Source of the DNA: Devosia sp. YIM 151766
GTDB taxonomy: Bacteria; Pseudomonadota; Alphaproteobacteria; Rhizobiales; Devosiaceae
Length of the DNA stretch: 64,000 nucleotides
NCBI RefSeq assembly: GCF_030285925.1
Contig: NZ_CP127251.1
Coordinates: 1,178,001-1,242,000, forward strand
Direction: 5' to 3'
Part shown: positions 33,924-44,148 of the stretch, piece after piece
Layout of the letters: each line of letters starts with the position of its first letter
Numbering within the stretch: position 1 is the stretch's first letter
Notes under the pieces: model-generated
What the model saw: only the letters and a program-made list of their open reading frames with translations
What the model was told of the DNA's origin: nothing
Databases searched by the model: none
Translations under genes and position numbers: made by a program

Positions 33924-35291
33924 ATGCCAACCACCGTCCCGGCCGGCTCCGCATCGCCTGCGTCCAAGCCGATTTATCTCAATTTTGGCTTCCAGGTTCT
34001 GGCCGCCATGGTCATCGGCCTGCTGTTCGGCTTCATTGCCCGCAATATGGGTCCCGATGCCGCCGGCAACGCCAATTGGCTGACCGTCACCCTGTCGACG
34101 GTCGGCTCGTCTTTCGTGTCGCTGTTGCGGGCCCTGGTGCCGGTGCTGGTCTTCACCGCCATCGTCGCCTCCATCGCCAATCTTCGCGAACTGAACAACG
34201 CCGCCAAGCTCGTCTGGCAGACCCTGCTCTGGTTCGCCATCACCGCGCTGATCTCGGTGGCCATCGGCATTGCGCTCGGCCTCATCATCCAGCCCGGAGT
34301 GCATACGGCCGTCACCGAAGCCGCCGCCCGCGCCCCTGCCTCTACCGGCTCGTGGCTGGATTTCCTCAAGGGCCTGATCCCCGCCAATTTCATCGGCCTG
34401 CAGGCCTCGACCCGCCTTGCCGATAGCGGCGCCACCACCAGCCTCAACTTCAACGTCTTGCAGATCCTGATCGTCTCGATCGTCGTCGGCATCGCGGCTT
34501 TGCGCGTCGGCCCGGCAGCCGATCCGTTTCTGGCCTTCAACCGTTCCTTTCTCAAGATCATCCACAAGATCCTGTGGTGGGTCATTCGCCTGACCCCCAT
34601 CGGCACGATCGGCCTGCTCGGCAATGCCGTTGCCGTCTATGGCTGGGATGCGCTGGCCCAGCTCGGCTGGTACGCCGCCGCCATTTATATCGGCCTGGTC
34701 CTCGTGCTTTTCGTGGTCTATCCGGTTTTGTTGCAGGCCAATGGGCTGAACCCCATCCGCTACTTCCAGAGCGCCTGGCCGGCGATCCAGCTCGGTTTCG
34801 TGTCGCGCTCGTCCATCGGCACCCTGCCGGTTACCGAACGCGTCACCGAAAGAAATCTCGGCGTGCCGCGTGAATATGCCTCTTTCGCCGTGCCGCTGGG
34901 GGCGACCACCAAAATGGATGGCTGCGCGGCCATTTATCCGGCGATCTCGGCCATCTTCGTGGCCCAGTTCTTCGGCATCAGCCTGGGCATCGAGCATTAT
35001 CTGCTGATCGTCTTCGTCTCGGTCATCGGCTCGGCGGCCACTGCCGGCCTGACCGGCGCCACCGTCATGTTGACCCTGACGCTGTCGACGCTCGGCCTGC
35101 CGCTCGAAGGCGTCGGCCTGCTGCTGGCCATCGATCCGATCCTCGATATGGGCCGCACCGCGGTCAACGTCGCCGGTCAGGCGCTGGTCCCCACCATCGT
35201 CGCCAAGCGCCAGGGCATTCTCAACCAGGCGGCCTATGACCATGGCAAGTCCATCGAAGACCTCGATATCGATGCCGTTCCCGCCGAGTGA
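33924..35291 (+). CDS. Dicarboxylate/amino acid:cation symporter (DAACS, GltP/DctA-like)
   Basis: 455 residues with eight membrane segments and two re-entrant loops. Substrate and ion signs: the serine-rich hairpin SRSSIGTLP, GATTKMDGCAAIYP (equivalent of the NMDGT motif) and the last-helix DPILDMGRTAVNVAGQ. Imports glutamate/aspartate or C4-dicarboxylates with Na+ or H+. Start ATG 33924 with AAGGGT. Single gene with its own terminator. Confidence 0.93.
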   Translation: MPTTVPAGSASPASKPIYLNFGFQVLAAMVIGLLFGFIARNMGPDAAGNANWLTVTLSTVGSSFVSLLRALVPVLVFTAIVASIANLRELNNAAKLVWQTLLWFAITALISVAIGIALGLIIQPGVHTAVTEAAARAPASTGSWLDFLKGLIPANFIGLQASTRLADSGATTSLNFNVLQILIVSIVVGIAALRVGPAADPFLAFNRSFLKIIHKILWWVIRLTPIGTIGLLGNAVAVYGWDALAQLGWYAAAIYIGLVLVLFVVYPVLLQANGLNPIRYFQSAWPAIQLGFVSRSSIGTLPVTERVTERNLGVPREYASFAVPLGATTKMDGCAAIYPAISAIFVAQFFGISLGIEHYLLIVFVSVIGSAATAGLTGATVMLTLTLSTLGLPLEGVGLLLAIDPILDMGRTAVNVAGQALVPTIVAKRQGILNQAAYDHGKSIEDLDIDAVPAE

Positions 35292-35315
35292 GGCGAACCG
35301 GCCGCGTCAACGCAA

Positions 35316-35343
35316 GGGGGAGGCTTCGGCCTCCCCTTTTTCC
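35316..35343 (+). terminator. Terminator of the symporter gene
   Basis: Stem GGGGAGGC / GCCTCCCC with a TTCG tetraloop, followed by TTTTTCC, 25 bases past the stop. Confidence 0.9.
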
Positions 35344-35436
35344 TTTCCACATCGCCCGGACCGCCCCATGATCCCGCCTTGCTCCCGACGAAAAAATCGC
35401 TAGGGAAGGGGGCAACAGTTTCGAGGAGCTTTTTTC

Positions 35437-35664
35437 GTGAGCGACATCACCGTTTCCCAGGCCATCGATGCCATCTATGCCTCGATCCAGAACGACAATG
35501 AGGACCTGGACCAGCATATCGCCGCCCTCAAGGAGGCGATGGCCCGCGAAGGCCTCAAGGAAGCGACCTTCGAGACGGCCAGGCTGGCCCAGCCCAATCG
35601 CCAGGGCCGCAAGCTCATGCAGGCCTATTTCAAGAAGAAGGGCGTCGTCGTCGGCTTCGCCTGA
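35437..35664 (+). CDS. Hypothetical protein, 75 aa
   Basis: Starts at GTG (SDITVSQAIDAIYASIQNDNED), largely helical and charged, ending KKKGVVVGFA. Strong GAGGAG ribosome site with normal spacing. No membrane segment or known family. It lies upstream of clpP but with a 250-base gap. Confidence 0.75.
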   Translation: MSDITVSQAIDAIYASIQNDNEDLDQHIAALKEAMAREGLKEATFETARLAQPNRQGRKLMQAYFKKKGVVVGFA

Positions 35665-35917
35665 TCGCTGCGGGGCCGGGCCCAATTCACCTTACTGTCA
35701 TCAACAGGCGCCCGCGCTATTGAAGCTCGCCTCATTGCGGCCTATCTGTGCCTTTACCGCCCGTTAAGGGTGTATCGCCTGCAATCGGCCAGTCGCGCCG
35801 ATTCGTTTTTCTAGACACGTTGCCTGTCATTGCGAGCGCGTTCGGGCAGGGGCGTCGTCCAACCAACCAAGCCCGCCTCCGGTCCGCGACCCGGGCGAGC
35901 GGGCCAAGGGGCAAACT

Positions 35918-36547
35918 ATGCGGGATCCGCACGACCTTTACATGAATACGCTCGTTCCCATGGTGGTCGAGCAGTCGAACCGTGGCGAACGCGCCTTCGA
36001 CATCTATTCGCGCCTGCTGCGCGAGCGCATCATTTTCGTCACCGGCGTGGTCGAGGACAACATGGCCTCGCTCATCGTGGCGCAATTGCTGTTCCTCGAA
36101 TCGGAAAATCCGAAAAAGGAAATCGCGCTCTATATCAATTCACCCGGCGGCGTGGTGACCTCTGGTCTGTCCATCTACGACACCATGCAGTTCATCCGCC
36201 CGGCCGTCGCCACCATGGTGATGGGGCAGGCCGCGTCCATGGGTTCGCTCCTGCTGGCCGCCGGTGAGCCCGGCATGCGCACCTCGCTTCCCAATTCCCG
36301 CGTCATGGTTCACCAGCCCTCCGGCGGCTTCCAGGGCCAGGTGACCGACATTCTGATTCATGCCAAGGAAGTCGAGGGCTTGAAGCGCCGTCTTAATCAG
36401 ATCTACGAGAAGCATACCGGCCGCACTTACGAGGAAATCGAGAATGCGCTGGAGCGTGACCGCTTCCTCTCGCCGGAGGAAGCCAAGGCGTTCGGCCTGA
36501 TCGACACCGTTCTCGAAAAGCGTGCTGTCCCCGAGGCATCCGCCTGA
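35918..36547 (+). CDS. clpP: ATP-dependent Clp protease proteolytic subunit
   Basis: 209 residues. Serine protease of the cytoplasmic ClpXP machine: catalytic Ser107 (GQAASMGS) and His132 (VHQPSGG), with the acid near 181. No signal or transmembrane part. Followed by clpX after a 170-base gap that contains a hairpin. Confidence 0.97.
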   Translation: MRDPHDLYMNTLVPMVVEQSNRGERAFDIYSRLLRERIIFVTGVVEDNMASLIVAQLLFLESENPKKEIALYINSPGGVVTSGLSIYDTMQFIRPAVATMVMGQAASMGSLLLAAGEPGMRTSLPNSRVMVHQPSGGFQGQVTDILIHAKEVEGLKRRLNQIYEKHTGRTYEEIENALERDRFLSPEEAKAFGLIDTVLEKRAVPEASA

Positions 36548-36612
36548 CCTTGATCTGCGTTAAGCACATTGCGGAAGCGCCGTGGACTGTGATCCATACG
36601 CAATTGCACCCA

Positions 36613-36655
36613 GCCGGAACGGCCTCTAAGGTCGTTTCGGCTTAGACTTTCTTTA
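36613..36655 (+). terminator. Hairpin between clpP and clpX, probable partial terminator
   Basis: 12-bp stem GCCGGAACGGCC / GGTCGTTTCGGC (two G-U) with a 5-base loop, then TTAGACTTTCTTT. Could uncouple clpX from clpP expression. Confidence 0.55.
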
Positions 36656-36720
36656 TGTCTTGAGCGTTACGGTTTTCGTTAGCGCTTGAATTTGGAGGCA
36701 TTCGCCTCCGGGAGTGACTG

Positions 36721-37998
36721 ATGTCCAAAGAGACGACCAACGGCGAAACGTCGAAGAACACGCTTTATTGCTCGTTCTGCGGCAAGTCGCAGCATGAGGT
36801 GCGCAAGCTCATTGCCGGGCCGACCGTGTTCATCTGCGATGAATGCGTCGAGCTATGCATGGACATCATCCGCGAAGAGAACAAGACCTCCATGGTCAAG
36901 TCCTCCGAGGGCGTGCCCACGCCGGCGGAAATCTGCAAGGTGCTGGACGATTACGTCATCGGCCAGGGCCGCGCCAAGCGCGTGCTCTCCGTGGCCGTCC
37001 ACAACCACTACAAGCGCCTGCATCACGCCTCCAAGAACCAGGATATCGAACTCTCCAAGTCCAATATCCTGCTGATCGGCCCCACCGGCTCGGGCAAGAC
37101 CCTCTTGGCCCAGACGCTGGCGCGCATCATCGATGTGCCCTTCACCATGGCCGACGCCACCACGCTGACCGAAGCCGGCTATGTGGGCGAGGATGTCGAG
37201 AACATCATCCTCAAACTGCTCCAGGCCGCCGATTACAATGTCGAGAAGGCCCAGCGCGGCATCGTCTATATCGACGAGGTCGACAAGATTTCCCGCAAGT
37301 CGGACAATCCCTCGATAACCCGCGATGTATCGGGCGAGGGTGTGCAGCAGGCTCTGCTCAAGATCATGGAGGGCACCGTCGCCTCCGTGCCGCCGCAGGG
37401 TGGCCGCAAGCATCCGCAGCAGGAATTCCTCCAGGTCGACACCACCAATATCCTGTTCATCTGCGGTGGCGCCTTTGCCGGGCTGGAACGCATCATTTCC
37501 GCTCGCGGCGAGGGGTCGGGCATCGGCTTCGCCGCCACAGTGAAGGACCCCAACGATCGCCGCATCGGCCAGGTCCTGGCCGAGGTCGAGCCCGAGGATT
37601 TGGTGAAATTCGGCCTCATCCCGGAATTCATCGGCCGTCTGCCGAATCTGGCGACGCTGGAAGACCTCGACGTGCCGGCGCTCATCGAAATTCTCACCGC
37701 GCCGAAAAACGCTCTGGTCCGTCAATATCAGCGCCTGTTCCAGATGGAAGAAGTCGAGCTGACCTTCCACGAGGACGCCCTCAAGGCCATCTCCGAGAAG
37801 GCCATCGAGCGCAAGACCGGCGCCCGCGGCCTCCGCTCCATCATGGAAGCCATCCTGCTCGACACCATGTACGACCTGCCGTCGCTCGAAGGGGTGGAGG
37901 AAGTGGTGATTTCGGAAGACGTGGTGCGCGGCAAGGACGTTCGCCCGCTTTACATCTATTCCGAGCGCAAAAAGGAAGAAGCTCCGGCCTCCGCCTGA
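36721..37998 (+). CDS. clpX: ATP-dependent Clp protease ATP-binding subunit ClpX
   Basis: 425 residues. N-terminal zinc domain (CSFCGK ... CDECVELC), Walker A GPTGSGKT, pore loop GYVGED, Walker [12 protein letters not shown], and sensor-2 region [15 protein letters not shown]+ unfoldase that feeds ClpP. Own ribosome site (GGGAGTGACTG) and a strong terminator. Confidence 0.98.
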   Translation: MSKETTNGETSKNTLYCSFCGKSQHEVRKLIAGPTVFICDECVELCMDIIREENKTSMVKSSEGVPTPAEICKVLDDYVIGQGRAKRVLSVAVHNHYKRLHHASKNQDIELSKSNILLIGPTGSGKTLLAQTLARIIDVPFTMADATTLTEAGYVGEDVENIILKLLQAADYNVEKAQRGIVYIDEVDKISRKSDNPSITRDVSGEGVQQALLKIMEGTVASVPPQGGRKHPQQEFLQVDTTNILFICGGAFAGLERIISARGEGSGIGFAATVKDPNDRRIGQVLAEVEPEDLVKFGLIPEFIGRLPNLATLEDLDVPALIEILTAPKNALVRQYQRLFQMEEVELTFHEDALKAISEKAIERKTGARGLRSIMEAILLDTMYDLPSLEGVEEVVISEDVVRGKDVRPLYIYSERKKEEAPASA

Positions 37999-38018
37999 GC
38001 CCCTGCGATGTCATTCGG

Positions 38019-38050
38019 AACGCCGGGCCTTGCGCCCGGCGTTTTTCTTT
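38019..38050 (+). terminator. Terminator of clpX
   Basis: Stem ACGCCGGGC / GCCCGGCGT with a 4-5-base loop, followed by TTTTCTTT, 20 bases past the stop. Confidence 0.9.
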
Positions 38051-38109
38051 GTCTTTAGCCGGCTTGTCTGCAAGTGTTATGCGGAATGCCTATCCGGGAG
38101 AGATGAAGC

Positions 38110-39255
38110 GTGCCCAGCCTGACTGCGGAACAGCTTGCGGAAGTCACGTCGGTGCTGTTCGCCGCCGCGCTGGACCAGTCGCGCTGGCAGGAATTTCTCA
38201 CGCGGCTGTCGACCCATACCGGTATGATCAGCACCCATCTCTACGGCTACGATCTGGCGACGGATCTGGCGCTGGAGCCGCTGCATCATGGCTACGATCC
38301 GGCTTTCATGAAGTCCTATGTCGATCATTACGGCAAGCTGAACGCCTGGGCGCCGGGCCTGGGTCGGGCGCCGATCGGCCAGCCGGTCACATCGGCCGAA
38401 TGCATGCCGGAAGAGCAATTGTTCACCACCGAATTCTATAATGACTGGGTGCGGCCGCAAGGGGATGTGCGGACCGGCGCCGGCGTGGTTCTGGCGCGGG
38501 ACAGTTCGCGGCTCTTCGTGCTTGGCGGCAATATGGCGCAGCGCCATGCCCATCGCGAACAGGAATGGGTGCGGACCCTTGGCCTGCTGGCGCCGCATAT
38601 GTGCCTGGCGCTGGAAATCGGCCGTACGCTCTTCGATGCCGGCGCCCATACCGCCCTCGGTGCTCCATCGGCGCCGGGCCGGGGCGGCGCTGTCTTCGTC
38701 GTGACCAAGCGCCGCCAGGTCCGCTACGCCAACCGGGCCGCCCTGGCGCTCGCCGAAACCGGACAGGTGCTCGCTTATGACCATGCCGGCCGCATCGCCC
38801 TGGTCGATCCCGAGGCCGATGCGGCTTTGAGTCAAGCGCTGGCCAATATGAGCTGGGTGAAGGGGGCGCTATCGGGCAGCGCCCGGGCCCAGGACGATGA
38901 AGGCAATCTGCGCATCGTTCGGTTCGCGCGCATCGAAAGCGAGCGCCTGGGCTATATCCCCGTCGGCATCGATACCCGCTCCGGCGAGCCGCATCTGCTG
39001 GTATCGGTCAATCTGGACGAAACCCTTCCTGCCCTGCGCCGCATCCTGCGCGAGCGCTATGGCCTCACCGAGAGCGAAATCGCCGTCTCCATCCTGATCG
39101 GAGACGGATTGCGGGCCGACGAGATCGCACATCAGCGGGATGTTTCCGTCCATACGGTGCGCGACCAGATCAAGGCCGGGCTGCGCAAGACCGGCGTTGG
39201 CCGCCAGGCGGGGCTGGTCCGCCTGCTGAACGATCTGCGGCGCGAGAACGACTGA
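38110..39255 (+). CDS. LuxR family transcriptional regulator
   Basis: 381 residues from a GTG start. C-terminal LuxR helix-turn-helix (about 315-378): LTESEIAVSILIGDGLRADE and VHTVRDQIKAGLRKTGV. The N-terminal 300 residues are soluble and PAS-like in composition (HREQEWVRTLGLLAPH) but match no autoinducer-binding motif I can see. There is no adjacent synthase. Sits between clpX and lon with separate promoters, target unknown. Confidence 0.85.
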   Translation: MPSLTAEQLAEVTSVLFAAALDQSRWQEFLTRLSTHTGMISTHLYGYDLATDLALEPLHHGYDPAFMKSYVDHYGKLNAWAPGLGRAPIGQPVTSAECMPEEQLFTTEFYNDWVRPQGDVRTGAGVVLARDSSRLFVLGGNMAQRHAHREQEWVRTLGLLAPHMCLALEIGRTLFDAGAHTALGAPSAPGRGGAVFVVTKRRQVRYANRAALALAETGQVLAYDHAGRIALVDPEADAALSQALANMSWVKGALSGSARAQDDEGNLRIVRFARIESERLGYIPVGIDTRSGEPHLLVSVNLDETLPALRRILRERYGLTESEIAVSILIGDGLRADEIAHQRDVSVHTVRDQIKAGLRKTGVGRQAGLVRLLNDLRREND

Positions 39256-39387
39256 GCCGCCATGGGCCAATATCATCCGCGCGCTTTGCCGCATCCATTA
39301 TGAAGCCAAGGCACATCACTGTTGCCGCTTTGCGGACATATCTCCTGTGCGTAGTATGGGTAACTGTCACAATTCCGCAAAGGTTGA

Positions 39388-39416
39388 CTTGCGGCTCGGG
39401 TAGTCCACCCTATTTA
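39388..39416 (+). promoter_or_regulatory. Heat-shock (sigma-32) type promoter of lon
   Basis: CTTGCGG (39388-39394), 13 bases, CCCTATTTA (39408-39416). This fits the sigma-32 pattern CTTGAAA-N13-CCCCATNTA. It lies about 90 bases upstream of lon, a usual heat-shock gene. Confidence 0.55.
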
Positions 39417-39508
39417 TTAACCTGAATCGCCCAGCTTTTTCGCTTGGGCAGTCGCAATACGGGCGCGCTACAAATTCCTCCTCCGGCGCGCCTCGGAAAG
39501 GAAATGTG

Positions 39509-41935
39509 ATGTCGGAAGTTACTTCCACCGGCGAAACCAGCCGGGACCGGGTCTATCCGGTTCTCCCTCTGCGCGACATCGTCGTCTTCCCCGGCATGAT
39601 TGTGCCGCTCTTCGTCGGCCGCGAAAAATCGGTCAAGGCGTTGGAAGAAGTCATGCGCGACGACAAGCACATTCTCGTCGTGACGCAGATGAATGCGCAG
39701 GATGATGATCCCGCGCCCGACCAGATCTATCCCACCGGCACTATCGCCACCGTTCTCCAGCTGCTCAAGCTGCCCGATGGCACCGTGAAGGTGCTGGTCG
39801 AGGGCCTGCACCGGGCCAATATCGACCGCTATCTCCAGACGGACGAATATTTCGAGGCCGAGGCCTCCGTGCTTCCCGAGCCCGAAGAAGACGCCACCGA
39901 GATCGAGGCTCTGGCTCGCGCGGCGCAATCCGAGTTCGAGAACTACGTCAAGCTCAACAAGAAGATATCCTCCGAAGTGGTCGCCGCTGTCGGCCAGATC
40001 GAGCAGGCGAGCAAGCTGGCCGATACCATTGCCAGCCACCTCGTCATCAAGATTCCGGAAAAGGAAGATCTGCTGCTGACCGTCTCGGTCATCGAGCGCC
40101 TGCAAAAGGTCATCGGCCTCATGGAAGGCGAGATCGGCGTGTTGCAGGTGGAGAAGCGCATCCGCTCCCGCGTCAAGCGGCAGATGGAAAAGACCCAGCG
40201 CGAATATTACCTCAACGAGCAGATGAAGGCGATCCAGCGCGAGCTGGGCGATGGCGAAGACGGGGCCAACGAGGTCACTGAGCTCGAAGAACGCATCGCC
40301 AAGACCAAGCTCTCCAAGGAAGCCCGCGCCAAGGCCGATGCCGAGATCAAAAAGCTCAAATCGATGAGCCCGATGTCGGCCGAAGCCACCGTTGTCCGGA
40401 ACTATCTCGATACGCTTCTGGGCCTGCCCTGGGGCAAGAAGAGCAAGGTCAAGCGCGATCTGGCTCTGGCCGAGAAAGTGCTCGACGCCGATCATTACGG
40501 TCTCGAAAAGGTCAAGGAGCGCATTCTGGAATACCTGGCCGTGCAGGCCCGGACCGGCTCGCTCAAGGGCCCGATCCTGTGCCTTGTCGGCCCCCCCGGC
40601 GTCGGCAAGACCTCGCTGGGCAAGTCCATCGCCAAGGCGACGGGCCGCGAATTCGTCCGCATGGCCCTTGGCGGCGTGCGCGACGAAGCCGAGATCCGTG
40701 GCCACCGCCGCACCTATATCGGCTCCATGCCCGGCAAGATCATCCAGTCGCTCAAGAAGGTCGGCAAGTCCAATCCGCTCTTCCTGCTCGACGAGATCGA
40801 CAAGATGGGCCAGGACTTCCGTGGCGATCCGTCCTCGGCCCTGCTTGAAGTGCTCGATCCGGAACAGAACAACACGTTCAACGACCACTATCTGGAGGTC
40901 GATTATGACCTTTCGGACGTGATGTTCGTCACCACCTCGAACACGCTCAACATTCCCGGCCCGCTGATGGACCGCATGGAGATCATCCGCCTTTCCGGTT
41001 ACACCGAAGAGGAAAAGCACGCCATCGCCAAGCAGCACCTCATTCCCGAGGCTGCCAAGGAGAACGGGCTGGCCCATGGCGAGTTCAAGCTCTCCGACGA
41101 GATGCTGATGAAGGTCATTCGCGGCTATACCCGCGAGGCCGGCGTCCGCAATCTCAAGCGCGAGATTTCCAAGCTCATGCGCAAGGCGGTGACCGATATC
41201 GTCCGCACCAAGGTCAAGTCGATCGAGATCGACGAAGAGCGTCTGGCCAAATATCTCGGCCCCGCCATCTTCACCCATGGCGAGATCGAAGCCGAGTCGC
41301 AGGTCGGCCTGGTGACCGGTCTGGCCTGGACGTCGGTTGGCGGCGAATTGCTGACCATCGAAGGCGTGATGACGCCGGGCAAGGGCCGCATGTCGGTCAC
41401 CGGCAACATCAAGGAAGTGATGAAGGAATCGCTGACCGCCGCGACCGCCTATGTGAGGTCCCGCAGCATCGATTTCGGCATCAAGCCGCCGCTCTTCGAT
41501 AAACGCGACATCCACGTCCACCTGCCCGAGGGCGCCACGCCCAAGGATGGTCCCTCGGCCGGCATCGGCCTGGCCACGGCCATCGTCTCGGTGATGACCG
41601 GCATTCCGGTCCGCAACGATGTCGCCATGACCGGCGAGATCACGCTGCGGGGCAGGGTGCTCCCCATTGGCGGCCTCAAGGAAAAGCTGCTCGCCGCTTT
41701 GCGGGGCGGTATCAAGACCGTGCTGATCCCCGAGGAAAATGTCCGCGATCTTCAGGAGATTCCGGATATCGTCAAGGAAGGCATGGAGATCGTCCCGGTC
41801 TCCCGCATGGACCAGGTCATCGAGCGTGCTCTGGTGCGCAAGCCCGAGCCCATCGAATGGAACTTCGATGAGCAGCCGGCCGTCGCCGCCACGGTGGAAG
41901 CCGCCGACGACACCGCTGCCAGCATCACGCATTAG
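39509..41935 (+). CDS. lon: ATP-dependent protease Lon
   Basis: 808 residues. N-terminal substrate domain ([20 protein letters not shown]), AAA+ ATPase with Walker [13 protein letters not shown] and Walker [10 protein letters not shown], then the protease domain with catalytic Ser in [10 protein letters not shown] and Lys in [10 protein letters not shown]. The start is the ATG at 39509, directly after a GTG in frame; AAAGGAA precedes it. Degrades misfolded and regulatory proteins in the cytoplasm. Confidence 0.98.
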   Translation: MSEVTSTGETSRDRVYPVLPLRDIVVFPGMIVPLFVGREKSVKALEEVMRDDKHILVVTQMNAQDDDPAPDQIYPTGTIATVLQLLKLPDGTVKVLVEGLHRANIDRYLQTDEYFEAEASVLPEPEEDATEIEALARAAQSEFENYVKLNKKISSEVVAAVGQIEQASKLADTIASHLVIKIPEKEDLLLTVSVIERLQKVIGLMEGEIGVLQVEKRIRSRVKRQMEKTQREYYLNEQMKAIQRELGDGEDGANEVTELEERIAKTKLSKEARAKADAEIKKLKSMSPMSAEATVVRNYLDTLLGLPWGKKSKVKRDLALAEKVLDADHYGLEKVKERILEYLAVQARTGSLKGPILCLVGPPGVGKTSLGKSIAKATGREFVRMALGGVRDEAEIRGHRRTYIGSMPGKIIQSLKKVGKSNPLFLLDEIDKMGQDFRGDPSSALLEVLDPEQNNTFNDHYLEVDYDLSDVMFVTTSNTLNIPGPLMDRMEIIRLSGYTEEEKHAIAKQHLIPEAAKENGLAHGEFKLSDEMLMKVIRGYTREAGVRNLKREISKLMRKAVTDIVRTKVKSIEIDEERLAKYLGPAIFTHGEIEAESQVGLVTGLAWTSVGGELLTIEGVMTPGKGRMSVTGNIKEVMKESLTAATAYVRSRSIDFGIKPPLFDKRDIHVHLPEGATPKDGPSAGIGLATAIVSVMTGIPVRNDVAMTGEITLRGRVLPIGGLKEKLLAALRGGIKTVLIPEENVRDLQEIPDIVKEGMEIVPVSRMDQVIERALVRKPEPIEWNFDEQPAVAATVEAADDTAASITH

Positions 41936-41957
41936 GCGGTTTTATCCCCGCAACGAC

Positions 41958-41990
41958 AATGGCGACCTTCGGGCCGCCATTTTTGTTTTG
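41958..41990 (+). terminator. Terminator of lon
   Basis: Stem ATGGCGACC / GGCCGCCAT (one mismatch) with a TTCG loop, then TTTTGTTTTG, 23 bases past the stop. Confidence 0.85.
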
Positions 41991-42033
41991 ACCGCGATAA
42001 TGCGTCGTCAAATCCGGGCGAGCCGGCCGGCGG

Positions 42034-44079
42034 TCAGCGCGGTTCCCGCCTGGCGCTGGTTTCGATTTCGCCCGGCATCGTCCAGGCCAGTCCCGGGCTG
42101 CGCGGAATGAACAGGTGCTCGGTGCCGATCCATCGGGGCACATATTTGCCGCGATGCAGCCAGAAGGATTCGCCGCAGGCGGCGCGGGCCATCTCGATCA
42201 GGGCATGCATCTGCTCGATATTGCGCGATGTCATCTCCACCCAGACGAAGCCGCGGCCGGTGGACGGTTGCCGGGTAAACCGCACCCCCACGCCCTGTCC
42301 CGGCGTCAGGCTCATTTCCGGCAGCTTCTGGCGCAGCCGGCTGATGAAATCGGCGGCACAGGTATCGGGCACGCAGACCTCCATATTGCGCACCCGCCGC
42401 CGCGCGTCGCGGAACAGCTTGCCGACCAGATGCTTGGCCGGCACCCCCGTCCATGGCGCCAGCACCTGCTCGGACGAGCCGACGATGCGCAGCCTGCCGC
42501 GCAGCCGCAACGACAGCAGCAGCTTCTGCATCGCCGCCGGCGATCCGCGCATCGGCGCGAACGGCCCGCGATCCTTCGGATGGGTCCCCTCGAGCGGATT
42601 GACATTATAGACCATCAATTCCCTGCTGCGCGGATACCAGTGCACCGTGGTGCTGAGATTGGCGAGATAGCCGCCCTCCACATAGGATTCCAGCCGGCTG
42701 TCGGGATGCCATTCGATCACATTGGCGAGGCGGTGGTTCGGCCGGCACCGGAACGTCACCTCGGTGACGACGATGCCATTGCCTTCGCGCAGCCGGTCCC
42801 ATTCGTGCTCGTCGCGCTGGCTGGCTTTTTCTTCCCCGTCGCGGTCCACATAGCGGATGGCGGTGATGAGGTCATAGACCGAAATGTAATCGGCGCTGCT
42901 GCCATGGACTTCGGCGAAGAAGCAGGCGCCGGCGGAAATGTCCACGAATTCGGGCAAGGTCGCCAAGGTCATGCCCAGCGGCGTCAGATGCTCCAGCATG
43001 GCGCGCAAGGTCGTTCCGGCCCGCACCGTCAACAGGTCGCCGTCCAGCCTGACAATGCCGGCATAATGCTCCATGACCAATTGGTGCGTGGTCAGCTTGT
43101 CGTTGAACCAGAGGAAATAGCCCCGCCCGATCGCGTGATAGGGCGTGCCGCTGCGCACCAGCTCGCGGATGTCGTCGAGAGAACGCGCCTCCACGATCCG
43201 CGCCGGCGGCTCGAAGAATTCGGCCAATTGCCGATTGGTGGCAATGCCGCTCAGCCGCCGCACCTTCTCCGAATCCACTCGCACATTATGGGCGAAGAAC
43301 CAGAGCGTCGACGGAATGGCTCTGCCCGCTGCCCCGGTCAGCCAATTGGGCGCAAACAGCATCGGCCGGTGCGCCAGGCTGGCGGCATAGCGGAAATAAT
43401 CGTCCGAGCTGACATCGAGATCGCCCAGATTGACCACATCATTAACCACGCCGCGTTCGATCAGCGCCAGCAATTGCTTGCTGAGATCCTCGACATGGAT
43501 CAGGTTGATCGTCCGTCCCTTGAGCCCGAACGGCGCCATACGCATTGCTGCGACAATGCCGCTCGACCATTGCATATTGGGGCCCATCACCACGGTGGGC
43601 CGCACGATCAGATAGTCGATGCCCTTTTCGCGGCAGGCGGCGATGACCCGCTCCTCCTCCTGCAACTTGAGGCGGGTGTAATAGTCGAGACCGGGCCGAT
43701 CCGCCAATTCGGCGTCTTCGCCCTGCACCGGATGCTGCACCGGATCGAGGGCGGCATAGACCACCTGCGAGCTGAAATAGACAAAGAGCCGGCATTGGTC
43801 GGGCCGGATCAACGACAGCAAGCGCTCGGTGACGTCGCGATTGGCGGCGATGAAGGCCTGGCCGCGCTTGCTGGTATTGAGCGCCGCATGCACCACCACT
43901 TCGGCGCCGTGCACGGCCTGCGCCAGGCCGTCCTCGTCCTCGAAACGCACCGCCTCGATGCCGCTGGGCAGATGCTGGGGCAGGGTGCGGTAGACCGCGC
44001 TGACCTCATGGCCGGCGCTGAAGGTCTTGAGCAATTGCCGGCCGATGCCGCCCCCCGCTCCAACCAGGCAAATTTTCAC
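42034..44079 (-). CDS. Fusion: NAD(P) epimerase/dehydratase (SDR) + FAD-linked oxidase
   Basis: 681 residues from a GTG with AAAGGGGA upstream. Residues 1-285 are an extended SDR: GAGGGIGRQ at 8-16 and the catalytic pair Tyr134-x3-Lys138. Residues about 290-681 resemble the FAD-binding PCMH/aldonolactone-oxidase family (TVRAGTTLRAMLEHL, VHGSS at 391-395, C-terminal HRGKYVPRW), with a divergent flavin loop (IGRGYFLWF). In DprE1-DprE2 a flavin oxidase and an SDR epimerise a lipid-linked sugar in two steps; a fusion would do both. Downstream of, and probably co-transcribed with, the glycosyltransferase. Confidence 0.82.
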   Translation of the reverse strand: MKICLVGAGGGIGRQLLKTFSAGHEVSAVYRTLPQHLPSGIEAVRFEDEDGLAQAVHGAEVVVHAALNTSKRGQAFIAANRDVTERLLSLIRPDQCRLFVYFSSQVVYAALDPVQHPVQGEDAELADRPGLDYYTRLKLQEEERVIAACREKGIDYLIVRPTVVMGPNMQWSSGIVAAMRMAPFGLKGRTINLIHVEDLSKQLLALIERGVVNDVVNLGDLDVSSDDYFRYAASLAHRPMLFAPNWLTGAAGRAIPSTLWFFAHNVRVDSEKVRRLSGIATNRQLAEFFEPPARIVEARSLDDIRELVRSGTPYHAIGRGYFLWFNDKLTTHQLVMEHYAGIVRLDGDLLTVRAGTTLRAMLEHLTPLGMTLATLPEFVDISAGACFFAEVHGSSADYISVYDLITAIRYVDRDGEEKASQRDEHEWDRLREGNGIVVTEVTFRCRPNHRLANVIEWHPDSRLESYVEGGYLANLSTTVHWYPRSRELMVYNVNPLEGTHPKDRGPFAPMRGSPAAMQKLLLSLRLRGRLRIVGSSEQVLAPWTGVPAKHLVGKLFRDARRRVRNMEVCVPDTCAADFISRLRQKLPEMSLTPGQGVGVRFTRQPSTGRGFVWVEMTSRNIEQMHALIEMARAACGESFWLHRGKYVPRWIGTEHLFIPRSPGLAWTMPGEIETSARREPR

Positions 44080-44148
44080 CGCTTTTATCCCCTTTGGTCT
44101 TTTCGGCGGCCAGCGGCGTTGTCGATGGCCGGGCGTGCCGGAGCCGGT

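Noticed and set aside
33537-35243. A 568-codon minus-strand frame
   Set aside because: Antisense to the dicarboxylate symporter and the SdpI-like gene; highly biased composition.
36843-38441. A 532-codon plus-strand frame overlapping clpX
   Set aside because: Shifted frame of clpX and the following gene; clpX motifs are in the other frame.
39410-41932. An 840-codon open frame antisense to lon
   Set aside because: Same reason: lon on the plus strand is certain, and the antisense product has no recognisable domain.
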